Translations under genes and position numbers: made by a program
Notes under the pieces: generated by a model
Told to the model about the DNA's origin: nothing
What the model saw: the letters and a program-made list of their open reading frames with translations, nothing else
Databases searched by the model: none
Assembly (NCBI GenBank): GCA_964593795.1
Contig: CAZQJC010000048.1
Coordinates: forward strand, 1-64,000
Source of the DNA: JAHFDS01 sp964593795
GTDB taxonomy: Bacteria > Myxococcota_A > Polyangia > JAHFDS01
DNA: 64,000 bases
Direction of reading: 5' to 3'
In this document: in pieces, positions 8,432 to 16,270 of the stretch
How positions within the stretch are numbered: position 1 is the first letter of the stretch
Layout of the letters: every line of letters starts with the position of its first letter

Positions 8432-9066
8432 CCGCGCCCCGCTGGCTCGGCGTCGCGGGGCTCGTCGCGGTGGCCGGCAACGTGGGCGCCGTCGTCGCGC
8501 TCTACCCGGTGCCGTCGGCCTACCGGCTCGGCGCGCTCGAGGGCTGGACGCGCGAGGTGATCGCCCACCCGGTGGCCGCGAGCGTGAGCGCCGCGGCGTT
8601 CCTCGTGGGGCTCGTGGCGCTCGCCGGCTTCGCGCTCCTCCTCGGCGCCCAGGCGGGAACGACCGCGCGCGTGGGCGGGTTCCTCGTGGCTCTAGGCGCG
8701 AGCCTCGACGCGGTGGGGGTCCCCGCGCCGCTCGTCGTCGGCGTGCACCTCGGCGCGGCCTGCGGCGCCGGCTGCGCGCCCGCCGCCCACGCGCTCCTCG
8801 GCTTCTCGCTCGCGCTCGACGCGGCGTTCAACCTCCTGCTCGGCGTGGGCCTCGTGCTGCTCGCGCACGACGCCCCGCAGGTCGCGGCGGGCTGGGCTCG
8901 CGCCCTCGCGCTCCTCGGCGGCCTGGCCTCGATCCCGGTGGCGCTGCAGGCCGTGTGGGATCCCGCCCAGCGCGGGCTCGCGGTGGCGGCGCCGCTCTGG
9001 CTGGCGTACGTCGTCGCGGTGAGCGTACGCGGCCTGCGCCGCGCGCGCGGCTGGACACCGGCGTGA
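8428..9066 (+). CDS. Multi-helix membrane protein of unknown function
   Basis: 212 residues starting at GTG 8428, which overlaps the cfa stop. Roughly six hydrophobic helices (LGVAGLVAVAGNVGAVVALY first) are separated by short loops. A small Cys-containing loop (ACGAGCAP) lies near residues 110-120. I cannot assign a family. Overlapping starts and stops on both sides make it part of the same translationally coupled operon. Confidence 0.75.
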   Translation: MTAPRWLGVAGLVAVAGNVGAVVALYPVPSAYRLGALEGWTREVIAHPVAASVSAAAFLVGLVALAGFALLLGAQAGTTARVGGFLVALGASLDAVGVPAPLVVGVHLGAACGAGCAPAAHALLGFSLALDAAFNLLLGVGLVLLAHDAPQVAAGWARALALLGGLASIPVALQAVWDPAQRGLAVAAPLWLAYVVAVSVRGLRRARGWTPA

Positions 9067-9830
9067 CGCTCGCCCTCTCGAGCCTCGCCGTGCTCGCCGC
9101 GTGCATGGTGGCGCTGTGGCTCGTCAGCCTGCACCTGCGCGACGCGAGCATCGTGGATCCCTTCTGGGGCCTCGCGTTCGCCGTCGTCGCCGCGCTAGGC
9201 TGCGCGCTCGGTCCGGGCGCGCTCCCTCGTCGCGTGCTGGTGATGGCGCTCGTGGGCGCGTGGGGCCTGCGGCTCTTCCTTCACCTCTCACTGCGCGCCC
9301 GTGGCCGCGGCGAGGACCACCGCTACGCGGCGATGCGCCGCGCCGGCGGCGGCGCGTGGTGGTGGCGGAGCCTCTTCGTGGTCTTCCTGCTGCAGGCCGC
9401 GCTCGCGTGGCTGGTCTCGGCCCCGGTGCAGGCCGCGGCGCACGGTTCGGCCCCGCTCGGGGCGCTCGATCTCGCCGGCGCGGTCGTGTGCCTCGCGGGC
9501 CTTGCGTGCGAGGCGATCGCGGATCACCAGCTCACGCGCTTCGTCCTCGATCCGCGGAGCCCCGGGCGCGTGCTCGACACGGGCCTCTGGCGCTACTCGC
9601 GCCACCCCAACTACTTCGGGGACTGCGTGGTCTGGTGGGGCCTCGGCCTCGTCGGCCTCGCCGCGGGCCCGCCGTGGGTGCTCGCCGGCCCACTCCTGAT
9701 GACGATCCTTCTGCTGCGAGTCTCGGGCGTGACGCTGCTCGAGAAGACCATCGGCAAGCGCAGGCCCGGCTACGCGGAGTACGCGGCACGGACGAGCGCG
9801 TTCGTCCCGTGGCCCCCCCGCCGGCCGTGA
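9063..9830 (+). CDS. DUF1295 family membrane protein (steroid-reductase/ICMT-like fold)
   Basis: 255 residues from GTG 9063 (overlapping start/stop). It is a multi-pass protein with the DUF1295 signatures DASIVDPFWG near residue 30, a Trp-rich RSLFVVFLLQ helix, and LWRYSRHPNYFGDCVVWWGL followed by LLEKTIGKRRPGYAEYAART near the C terminus. The RHPNYFG and LLEK/RPGYAEY motifs form the cofactor site in this superfamily (delta-reductases and isoprenylcysteine methyltransferases). It is the last gene of the operon. A perfect 6-bp-stem hairpin (9821-9837) surrounds the stop codon, without a T-run. Confidence 0.9.
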   Translation: MTLALSSLAVLAACMVALWLVSLHLRDASIVDPFWGLAFAVVAALGCALGPGALPRRVLVMALVGAWGLRLFLHLSLRARGRGEDHRYAAMRRAGGGAWWWRSLFVVFLLQAALAWLVSAPVQAAAHGSAPLGALDLAGAVVCLAGLACEAIADHQLTRFVLDPRSPGRVLDTGLWRYSRHPNYFGDCVVWWGLGLVGLAAGPPWVLAGPLLMTILLLRVSGVTLLEKTIGKRRPGYAEYAARTSAFVPWPPRRP

Positions 9831-9983
9831 CGGCCGGTCAGTGCCAGCAGAGCCTCTGAGGAATGTGCTCGGGCCAAGAGCCGGTCCCTGGCCACGTGCT
9901 CGCCGATCTGGATCAGCCCAACCTCATCACGCTCCTCGATCTGGTGATCGACGACCGCTACTCAAGCCCTCGAACGCGTCCCG

Positions 9984-10985
9984 CTACCGCACCTTGATCA
10001 CGACCTTGCCTTTCGCTCGTCCACCTTCGACGTAGGCCAGCGCTTCATTCGTCGACCGGAACGGGAAGATCTTGTCCACCACGGGGCGAACGTGTCCAGC
10101 ATCGATCAAGGCTGCGATTCGTTGCAGCTGGGCGCCGCTCGCCTTCATGAAGAGAAACGAAAATGTCGTGCCACGTCTCCTTGCCTTTCGTCTCGCACCA
10201 AGGCTCGCGAGCGACGTGAAGAGCTTGACGAGCCACGATGCTCCGATTTCCTTCGCGAAGTCGGGATCCGGCGGACCACTGATCGAGATGAGACGCCCAC
10301 CGGATCGCAGCACACGCAACGACTTGTCGAGCGCCTTGCCATCCTGGCTATGCAGCACCAGGTCGTAGTCGCTCAGCCTGGACTCGAAATCCTCCCTCTT
10401 GTAGTCGACGATGATGTCGGCACCGAGACCGCGCACGAGGTCGGTGTTGGACGCGCTGGTCGTGGTCGCGACGGTGGCGCCGAGGTGCTTCGCCAGCTGA
10501 ATCGCGAACGTCCCCACGCCGCCCGAGCCCGCCTGAATGAAGACCTTCTGGCCCGGCTTGAGCTGCCCCCTTTCGACGAGTGCCTGCCATGCCGTCAGAC
10601 CGACCAAGGGGATCGAGGCCGCTTCCTCCATCGTGAGCTTCCTCGGCTTCAACGCCAGGTCGCTCTCTCGGATGGCGATGAGCTCCGCGAACGTACCGAT
10701 GCGACGGTCCGCCGGCCGCGCGTAGACCTCGTCACCGGGCTTGAACTGCTTGACGCGAGCGCCGACCCGAACCACGACACCGGCGACGTCGTGGCCGAGC
10801 ACGAACGGTGCGCGGTAGGGCAGGATCAGCTTGAACGCGCCGCCCCGGATCTTGGAATCCAGGAGGTTCACCCCTGCGGCGTGGACCTGGACGAGGACGT
10901 CGTCCTCCTTGACGTCCGGGTCTGCGATCTCCCCTAACCGCAGAGCGACCTTGCTCCCGTAGCGATCCAGGATGAACGCCTTCAC
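9984..10985 (-). CDS. Zinc-independent alcohol dehydrogenase/quinone oxidoreductase family protein
   Basis: 333 residues. Medium-chain dehydrogenase/reductase fold: the N-terminal GroES-like domain has the VHAAGVNLLDSKIRGG and LGHDVAGVVVRVG motifs, and the NADPH-binding GSGGVGTFAIQLAKHLGA lies near residue 150. Catalytic-zinc cysteines are absent, as in quinone oxidoreductases. Its 5' end overlaps the SDR gene stop, so the two form an operon next to a divergent TetR gene. Confidence 0.9.
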   Translation of the reverse strand: MKAFILDRYGSKVALRLGEIADPDVKEDDVLVQVHAAGVNLLDSKIRGGAFKLILPYRAPFVLGHDVAGVVVRVGARVKQFKPGDEVYARPADRRIGTFAELIAIRESDLALKPRKLTMEEAASIPLVGLTAWQALVERGQLKPGQKVFIQAGSGGVGTFAIQLAKHLGATVATTTSASNTDLVRGLGADIIVDYKREDFESRLSDYDLVLHSQDGKALDKSLRVLRSGGRLISISGPPDPDFAKEIGASWLVKLFTSLASLGARRKARRRGTTFSFLFMKASGAQLQRIAALIDAGHVRPVVDKIFPFRSTNEALAYVEGGRAKGKVVIKVR

Positions 10986-11809
10986 GACGTCGCCGTCAGC
11001 GCGTCGAGCTTGAGCTCCTTTCGAATCGCAGCATCGACCATCGCGGCAGGTGCGAATCTGCGAAGTAGGCGAAGACGGCCCGCGAGGGGACCAGCCGTAT
11101 AGCGGAGCTTCGGGCGCGCCGCGCTGACGGCGCGCAGGACGACCTCGGCCACGACGCTCGGCGCGTCGGAGACCGCGAGGGTCTCCTTCATCTGCTGGGC
11201 CAGGGACGCACGAACCCCGTCGTATTCGGCGAGCTTGGCGTCCGGCTCCAGCAGGTTCGCGTCGAATTGCGTCTTCGTGTACGCGGGCTCGATGATGGAA
11301 ACCCTGATTCCCTTCGTCCGCAGCTCGTGGTCGACGGACTCCGAATACCCTTCGACCGCGTGCTTGGTCGCGGAATAGACCGCCATGTAGGGCGCCGGCA
11401 GGAAGCCGAGCACGGACCCGATGTTGATGATGCGGCCGCTGGCTCGCGCGCGCATGGACGGGAGGACGGCGCGCGTCATCCGGACGATGCCGAAGAAGTT
11501 CGTCTCGAAGATCGACCGTGCCTGCTCGACGGAGGTCTCATCCGCTGCCGCTGGCGCGACGCTGAAGCCGGCGTTGTTCACGAGCACGTCGATCCGGCCA
11601 TGCTGTCGGATCACTTCCTCGACGGCGGATTTGACGGATTCGTCGCTCGTCACGTCCAGCGCCAGCATCTCGAACGATCGCTTGCCTGCCAGCGCTCCCC
11701 GTCGGCTGGTGCCATAGACCTTGTAGCCAGCGCTCGCGAGCCGATCCGCCGTGGCTTCGCCGATGCCCGACGAAGCCCCCGTGACCAGCGCAACCTTGCT
11801 CTTCATCAT
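10982..11809 (-). CDS. Short-chain dehydrogenase/reductase
   Basis: 275 residues. The NAD(P)-binding TGASSGIGEA motif is at the N terminus, with NNAG, a catalytic Ser in INIGSVLGF, and YSATKHA supplying the catalytic Tyr and Lys. The start is one of two adjacent ATGs (11809/11806), preceded by GGGAGG at good spacing. Upstream in-frame codons would run into the operator and are rejected. It is the first gene of the pair, probably repressed by the divergent TetR protein. Confidence 0.93.
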   Translation of the reverse strand: MMKSKVALVTGASSGIGEATADRLASAGYKVYGTSRRGALAGKRSFEMLALDVTSDESVKSAVEEVIRQHGRIDVLVNNAGFSVAPAAADETSVEQARSIFETNFFGIVRMTRAVLPSMRARASGRIINIGSVLGFLPAPYMAVYSATKHAVEGYSESVDHELRTKGIRVSIIEPAYTKTQFDANLLEPDAKLAEYDGVRASLAQQMKETLAVSDAPSVVAEVVLRAVSAARPKLRYTAGPLAGRLRLLRRFAPAAMVDAAIRKELKLDALTATS

Positions 11810-11848
11810 GTCGTGCCTCCCTGCGGCGGCGCCGCTTGCCTTTCTATG

Positions 11849-11866
11849 GCAGTATGACCATACTGC
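11849..11866. promoter_or_regulatory. Palindromic operator between the SDR and tetR genes
   Basis: A perfect inverted repeat, GCAGTATG-AC-CATACTGC, lies in the 113-bp divergent spacer, 40 bp from the SDR start and 57 bp from the tetR start. Its size and place are typical of an autoregulatory TetR operator. Confidence 0.75.
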
Positions 11867-11922
11867 AATGAGAGCACAAGGGGAGCACCGTCGATTGTTG
11901 CTGAAGCCGCGGAGAGGTACCG

Positions 11923-12495
11923 ATGCGATACGCCCCGGAACACAACGAAGAGACACGCGAACGGATCGTGGCGGCGGCGTCTCGTCTCTTTCGGGAGCAC
12001 GGCATCGCCGCCGTCGGTCTCGCGAAGATCATGGCCGAGGCGGACTTGACCGTCGGCACGTTCTACACGCACTTCAAGTCGAAGGAGTCACTGGTTCGAG
12101 AGACGCTTCTACGGTCGCTTCAGGCCAGGCACGAGGCGATCGAGCAAGCGCTCCGCGAGGGCGAGCTGGAGACGGCCATTCGCGTCTACCTGAGCCGCGA
12201 GCATCGCGATGCGCCGGGGACGGGCTGCCCGGCCTCCGCCCTGGCCTCGGAAGTGGCGCGGCATCCCCGCGCGACTCGACAGACGTTCGCATCGCAGATC
12301 GCCCCGAGTCTGGACGCACTCGCGCGATGTCTCATGAAACGTCGCGGCCAGGAGGTGAGTCGCGCAGACGCGGCGGCCTTCTTCGGGCTCCTCGCCGGCA
12401 CCCTCCAACTCGCACGCGCGACTCCAGATCATGACGACTCGGACGCAATCCTCGAAGCGGGAGCGCGCGCCGCGCTCCGACTCGCTGACGAGTAG
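11923..12495 (+). CDS. TetR/AcrR family transcriptional regulator
   Basis: 190 residues. The N-terminal HTH is clear (RIVAAASRLFREHGIAAVGL, then DLTVGTFYTHFKSKESLV). The C-terminal ligand-binding half is variable, with GCPASALASEV as seen in regulators of neighbouring redox genes. GAGAGG precedes the ATG. It is divergent from the SDR/oxidoreductase pair and probably represses both promoters through the palindrome between them. Confidence 0.93.
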   Translation: MRYAPEHNEETRERIVAAASRLFREHGIAAVGLAKIMAEADLTVGTFYTHFKSKESLVRETLLRSLQARHEAIEQALREGELETAIRVYLSREHRDAPGTGCPASALASEVARHPRATRQTFASQIAPSLDALARCLMKRRGQEVSRADAAAFFGLLAGTLQLARATPDHDDSDAILEAGARAALRLADE

Positions 12496-12571
12496 GAGCA
12501 GAATGGGCGGATGGATGTGCGGCTGCGGGGCTGGTGCCCGAGCAGCTCCGCTTCCACGCTTCGCCCGCGGG

Positions 12572-12595
12572 TGCTGGCAAATTGCTGGCAAGCGG
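12572..12595. repeat. Outer left paired motif (possible arm-type integrase site)
   Basis: Two copies of TGCTGGCAA, 11 bp start to start, lie 87 bp outside the left attachment repeat. The same 24 bases recur exactly at 42406-42429, outside the right attachment repeat. Read on the other strand the unit is TTGCCAGCA, close to the GTGCCAACA units inside the element. Confidence 0.65.
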
Positions 12596-12658
12596 GCCGA
12601 TCGGCGAGGTGGTCAGGCCACCGGGTGATCGCCAAGCCATCGAGACGGCAGGCGAATC

Positions 12659-12688
12659 AGCAGTACGCGCTACAGGAGTCGAACCTGT
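12659..12688. repeat. Left attachment repeat (30-bp direct repeat, attL)
   Basis: Thirty bases identical to 42241-42270, in the same orientation. On the minus strand it contains ACAGGTTCGACTCCTGT, which folds as a tRNA T-arm, followed by acceptor-like bases. It sits beside the integrase-encoding end of the element, as expected for the crossover core of a tRNA-targeting tyrosine recombinase. Confidence 0.85.
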
Positions 12689-12825
12689 CAAGGCGCGTTG
12701 AGAGAAGAACAAGTGATCGCGCGACTCTGCACCGTTTCGCCTGCGATCCAAGGAAGTTCCGCCCGATCTCGCGCGCGTCAGCGAAGGACCCCGATGGACA
12801 ACGGAGACAACCAAGCCGGCTCGGC

Positions 12826-12844
12826 GTGCCAACAGCGTGCCAAC
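12826..12844. repeat. Inner left paired motif (arm-type site candidate)
   Basis: Two GTGCCAAC units, 11 bp apart (one helical turn), lie 138 bp inside the left repeat. The same pair with the same 11-bp period lies at 42179-42197 just inside the right repeat, as expected for P and P' arm sites of a tyrosine integrase. Confidence 0.6.
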
Positions 12845-12873
12845 ATATTCGGATTAACGGATTAGACGTCGTA

Positions 12874-13079
12874 GCCGGTGACGCTGGTGACGCCTGCCTG
12901 CGGCGCCATCTGGCCACCACCCCTCCCTCCCGTCTCACCTTCGCCGTCTTCTTCCTCTGCTAGAAGGGATGAGTTGCTGTCACTCCCGTCACCCGTCGCG
13001 CTTCACGGTGCGGATTCGGGAACTTGAGCGGTGACGGCAGCGGCTCCAGGCCCCGTCACCTCCCGTCACCTCCGTCACC
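12874..13079. repeat. Left cluster of GTGACG iterons
   Basis: About seven copies of GGTGACG or its complement CGTCACC lie at 12874, 12883, 12987, 13030, 13054, 13064 and 13073. The last three are tandem with 9-10 bp spacing. A second cluster lies at 40717-40839. Candidate binding sites for the element's replication initiator/helicase or for a repressor. Confidence 0.6.
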
Positions 13080-13162
13080 GAGCACGGGCCAAGCCCGCAC
13101 CGCCCCGTGCAGCCGGTGCACGACAGGACGGGTGCCGGACGCCGCGGGCAGACTTCGAGGGC

Positions 13163-13495
13163 ATGGACCTCGACCACGTTCCCGCCCACCTGCAACCCCG
13201 CGTCGCGTTCCTCGAGCTCGCGCCTCTGGCCCAGCGCCGCCTGCCGAAGCTCGTGGCAAGGCTCAAGGGGAACGATCGGCTCCTCGGGCTGCGGACATTG
13301 GCGGATGCGGCTCAGCGGACGATCGCGCTCGTCGCCGAGGGCGACATGATCGACGCCTTCGCCGCCCAGGGCATCGAGATCAAGTCGCACCCCTGGCGGT
13401 GGTTGCGCGAGGGCACCCGGGCGGCGCTCCGCGCGCTGGCCGCCGAGTATGAGGCGATGCTCGCCGAACCCGCGGAGGTGGCCAGTGCCGGGTAG
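13163..13495 (+). CDS. Hypothetical protein
   Basis: 110 residues, helical, Leu/Ala/Arg-rich; no family recognised. ATG 13163 follows a GAGGG motif and lies just after the iteron cluster; the frame upstream is open but lacks coding character. The stop overlaps the GTG of the next gene by about 11 bases, so the two are coupled. Position at the head of a terminase-small-subunit-like gene suggests an early packaging or regulatory role, which is speculative. Confidence 0.6.
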   Translation: MDLDHVPAHLQPRVAFLELAPLAQRRLPKLVARLKGNDRLLGLRTLADAAQRTIALVAEGDMIDAFAAQGIEIKSHPWRWLREGTRAALRALAAEYEAMLAEPAEVASAG

Positions 13496-13907
13496 ACCTT
13501 TTTCGAAGGGGCACGACGCCCGGCGCGGCCCGGGGAATCACGCGCCGAAGGTCGCGAGCGAGGCGCGCGACGCCTACCGCGAGCTGTCGCCCAAGGCTCG
13601 CGCCGTGCTCGAGGCGGCGCTCTCGAGCGACGACGAGCGAATCCGTGTCGACGCTGCTCGGCTGATCGAGGATCGCGCGTGGGGTCGCCCGACGCAAATG
13701 CTCGGTGAGGATCCCGAGGCGCAGTTCGGCGCGCAGCGCCAGGCCGTCGAGGACGTTCGCGCGCAGCTCCTCGAGGAGATGGCCGGCGGTGCGTTGCCGC
13801 CCGCGTCCCCGGTGCCCGCGCTCGAGGCCGCACAGGGCGCCGCGGTCACGAGCATCGTCAGCGCGGACGGCGACCTCGACGCCGACGACCTGGACGACGA
13901 CGAGTAG
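13485..13907 (+). CDS. DUF5681/terminase-small-subunit-like phage protein
   Basis: 140 residues from GTG 13485, preceded by GGAGG. The N terminus is basic and Gly-rich (PGRPFSKGHDARRGPGNH), followed by a helical core with AARLIEDRAWGRPTQ. This matches the arrangement of DUF5681-type phage proteins (basic GxPxG N terminus, then an alpha-helical section ending in GKPTQ), which often accompany terminase genes. The C terminus is acidic (DADDLDDDE). No catalytic residues are expected. Confidence 0.55.
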   Translation: MPGRPFSKGHDARRGPGNHAPKVASEARDAYRELSPKARAVLEAALSSDDERIRVDAARLIEDRAWGRPTQMLGEDPEAQFGAQRQAVEDVRAQLLEEMAGGALPPASPVPALEAAQGAAVTSIVSADGDLDADDLDDDE

Positions 13908-13952
13908 CCGCTCGACAGGCCCCCGCTCGAGGCGCCGGCGCATCGTGGTCGC

Positions 13953-14342
13953 ATGACGCCCACCCTCAACAGCAACGATCGCGATCGCCTGCAGTCTGGC
14001 GTCGGCGAGGCCGTGACCGCGCTCGCGAACGTCCTCAACGTGCTCAAGACGACGCCCCGCGGGAGCGCCGGCCCGACCGAGGCCGAGTTCGGCGCCGCGA
14101 TCGCCCGCGTCGTGTCGAAGCTCGAGGCGCTGCTCGCGCCCGCGCCAGCGCCGGACGCGCCGGTGGCGAAGGCCACGCGCCCGCCCATGTCCGCGCGTGC
14201 CGTCGCGGCCCGCGCAGCCGCGATCGCCGCGTCCGTGCGCCAAGCCCCGGTCGCCAAGGGCAGGCCCTACCAGTTCAAGCCAGACGTGAACGCGTCGCGC
14301 CGCCGGGCGTCTCGTTCCGCGGTGGCCCGCCGGCCAGCATGA
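13953..14342 (+). CDS. Hypothetical basic protein
   Basis: 129 residues. The N-terminal half is helical and neutral; the C-terminal half is Ala/Arg/Lys-rich with an RRRASRSAVARRP tail that may bind nucleic acid or another polyanion. No family is recognised. It follows the terminase-small-like gene by 45 bases on the same strand. Confidence 0.5.
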   Translation: MTPTLNSNDRDRLQSGVGEAVTALANVLNVLKTTPRGSAGPTEAEFGAAIARVVSKLEALLAPAPAPDAPVAKATRPPMSARAVAARAAAIAASVRQAPVAKGRPYQFKPDVNASRRRASRSAVARRPA

Positions 14343-14392
14343 CCGAACCGTGAGCCACGCCAGGGTTCGCGCCGCGGCATCCTGATCGACGG

Positions 14393-14758
14393 ATGCGCCG
14401 CGTTCTCGCTGCCATGCTCCTCGCCGCCTGCGCGGCACGCCCGCACTACTCAGGGCCCGGGCTTCATTCGCTATCCACGAAAGAGACCGCACGGGTGGAG
14501 GCCGCCGCCGCGCGGTTGAACGGGGACGTGAGCCAGGTGGACGTGCGCGTCGAGGAAGACATGCTCACGCTGACGACGGCGGACAGCTTCTTCCGCGGCG
14601 GCTTCACCTACGACGTCATCAGGCTCCGTCGTGTCTCAGGCGCTCTCGAGCCCCTCAGCACATTCGGCGGGATCGCCCACTTCGGCAGGGTCGGCCTCAC
14701 GGGCGAGCCCGGCCGGCATGTGTACCGGCCCGCATTCTGGCGCGCGATTCCTCGATGA
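14393..14758 (+). CDS. Small predicted lipoprotein
   Basis: 121 residues. A short signal peptide ends in a lipobox (MRRVLAAMLLAAC, Cys13). The mature part has a beta-rich feel with ITR-free DVRVEEDMLTLTTADSFF and a GIAHFGRVGLTG segment; no known domain. First of several lipoproteins encoded on the element. Its stop overlaps an upstream ATG of the next frame. Confidence 0.6.
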   Translation: MRRVLAAMLLAACAARPHYSGPGLHSLSTKETARVEAAAARLNGDVSQVDVRVEEDMLTLTTADSFFRGGFTYDVIRLRRVSGALEPLSTFGGIAHFGRVGLTGEPGRHVYRPAFWRAIPR

Positions 14759-14787
14759 GCGCGCAGCGCAGCCGCTACGATCGGGGC

Positions 14788-15225
14788 ATGCGTGCGCTGG
14801 GGGTCCTCGTAGCGGTCTGGTCGATGACGGCGTGCTCGAAGGGCAAGGACCGCTCGGACCTCGCTGAGTGCTTCGAGTTGTGCACGACGACGAAGCTCTC
14901 CCTGGTTGACTACCGGCGCAAGGCGCGGTTGGCGGATGCCGGCACGGGAGGCCCCAGCGCCGCGGCCCTCCCTCCGCGAGAGTTCGATGCCGAGGGGAAC
15001 ATCGTGAAGTGCGGAGACGGCAGATCGCCGCGCTGCCCAGGCGACGACCACCACCCGCCGGTCCCCGACGGCTTCGTCATCAAGAGTTGTGCTGATGGTA
15101 CCAAGCCGATCTGCCCGTCACCGTCACCGTCACCGCCGCCACCGCTAGCCGCGCCCGAGGATGTGCGCGCCGAGTGCGCCGAGCTCTGCATCGCGACACG
15201 GGCGAAGGCCGCTGCGTCCCAGTAG
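14788..15225 (+). CDS. Cys-containing small lipoprotein
   Basis: 145 residues from ATG 14788. Signal peptide MRALGVLVAVWSMTAC with the lipid-anchor Cys at 16. The mature part has three further Cys pairs (ECFELC, VKCGDG...RCPG, ECAELC) and a Ser-Pro repeat encoded by tandem CGTCAC hexamers (15116-15134). The ECFELC and ECAELC motifs resemble each other, suggesting an internal duplication. No family recognised; surface-exposed cargo is likely. Confidence 0.6.
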   Translation: MRALGVLVAVWSMTACSKGKDRSDLAECFELCTTTKLSLVDYRRKARLADAGTGGPSAAALPPREFDAEGNIVKCGDGRSPRCPGDDHHPPVPDGFVIKSCADGTKPICPSPSPSPPPPLAAPEDVRAECAELCIATRAKAAASQ

Positions 15226-15280
15226 TGTCCAACCGGGACGACCCCGGCTGCGGCGTCCTCGGGCTTGATGTCGCCGCGGC

Positions 15281-15886
15281 TTACGCGGCGTCGCGCGCGG
15301 GAACTTTTCGGGACGGCGCCAGCGCCCGCGCCACGGTTGACCGCGGCACCTTGAGAGCCACCGCGATCTCGCGGACGCTGCGCCCCTCGGCGCGGAGCGC
15401 GCGGGCCCGCTCGAGGGCGGCGCCCACCACGCGAGCCGGCCGTCCCCAGCCCTTGCCCTCGGCCTCGAGGCGCTCGCGCGCGGCCGAGATGCGCTCGTTG
15501 ATCGCGACGCGCTCCATCTTGCTCGCCCACGCCATCACGGCGAGCACGACCTCGGCCGCCGGGCCCTGCAAGTCGAAGCCGTCGGTCACCGAGACGACCT
15601 CGCAGCCGGCGAGGCGCAGGCCCTCGATCACCTCGAAGGTGTCGCGGATGCCCGAGCGCGTGAGCCTGTCGAGGCGGAACACGTACAGGCGGCGCACCGA
15701 GCCAGCGCGCGCGTCGGCGCGGAGCCGGTCGAGCTCGGGCCGGGCGATCGTCTTGCCCGAGCGCTTCTCGGAGTACCAGGCGCCGATGGTGTCCCCGCGG
15801 GCAGCGGCCGCGCGCTCGATGGCCGCGCGCTGCATCGCGTGATCCTGGGCGCGGGAGCTGACGCGGACGTAGGCGGTGGCGGTCAC
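15281..15886 (-). CDS. Serine recombinase (resolvase/invertase family)
   Basis: 201 residues from GTG 15886, which overlaps the upstream stop; an ATG at 15907 would add seven residues. The N-terminal catalytic domain has TAYVRVSSRAQD with the nucleophilic Ser at about position 10, the GSVRRLYVFRLDRLTRS block and a final catalytic segment (VMAWASKMERVAINERISAA). A Hin-type HTH follows (EGRSVREIAVALKVPRSTVA). The size is that of a resolvase/invertase, not a large serine integrase. It may resolve element multimers or invert a segment; no target inverted repeat was identified. Confidence 0.9.
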   Translation of the reverse strand: MTATAYVRVSSRAQDHAMQRAAIERAAAARGDTIGAWYSEKRSGKTIARPELDRLRADARAGSVRRLYVFRLDRLTRSGIRDTFEVIEGLRLAGCEVVSVTDGFDLQGPAAEVVLAVMAWASKMERVAINERISAARERLEAEGKGWGRPARVVGAALERARALRAEGRSVREIAVALKVPRSTVARALAPSRKVPARDAA

Positions 15887-16149
15887 GAGCCGGCGAGGGA
15901 CTCCCACTCGCGCAGGACGCCGAGCTCGCGCCCCAGCGCTTCAAGATCGACGTTTCCCTCGACGAGGAAGTTCCGCAAGAGGTTGATGCGGAAGAACTCA
16001 CCCAGGTCGCTGGAGTAGACCGGCCGCCCCTGGTCGTAGACGGGGCGCGACTTCTTGACGACTTCGTTGTCGGCTGCGAGCCGACGGTTGATGCGCTGCA
16101 GCAGCGCGCGCTCACTGACGGGTGCCTTGTCGAGCTTTGCCTTTGCCAT
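15883..16149 (-). CDS. Small protein coupled to the serine recombinase
   Basis: 88 residues from ATG 16149. Basic N terminus (MAKAKLDKAPVSERALLQRI) with a predicted helical RINRRLAADNEVVKKSR segment, then an acidic C terminus. No family recognised. Its stop overlaps the recombinase start (GTGA), so it probably partners the recombinase, for example as an accessory DNA-binding factor. Confidence 0.6.
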   Translation of the reverse strand: MAKAKLDKAPVSERALLQRINRRLAADNEVVKKSRPVYDQGRPVYSSDLGEFFRINLLRNFLVEGNVDLEALGRELGVLREWESLAGS

Positions 16150-16270
16150 GCCTTCACCGTCGCACGAGATGAGCGCATGAGTCAATGTAAATATGAGCTT
16201 TACAGCATGTGAGCATGTGAGCGGGAAGCGCGCCTCGACGAGGGCGAGGCCGCGGACGTCTCGATGCTGC

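Larger units (their letters stand above)
12689..13162. other. Gene-free left end of the element
   Basis: 474 bases without a convincing gene on either strand. It contains the paired GTGCCAAC motifs (12826-12844) and a cluster of GTGACG/CGTCAC iterons (12874-13079). The open frames here lack starts or codon bias. A role as an integrase arm and replication or regulatory region is inferred. Confidence 0.6.

Noticed and set aside
9841..9983. Gene fragment in the spacer after the DUF1295 gene
   Set aside because: A short frame (HVLADLDQPNLITLLDL) looks protein-like but is too short and has no match I can name.
13485..13907. Firm call of terminase small subunit
   Set aside because: Only the basic N terminus and the WGRPTQ motif support it, and it lies on the other strand about 6 kb from terL.
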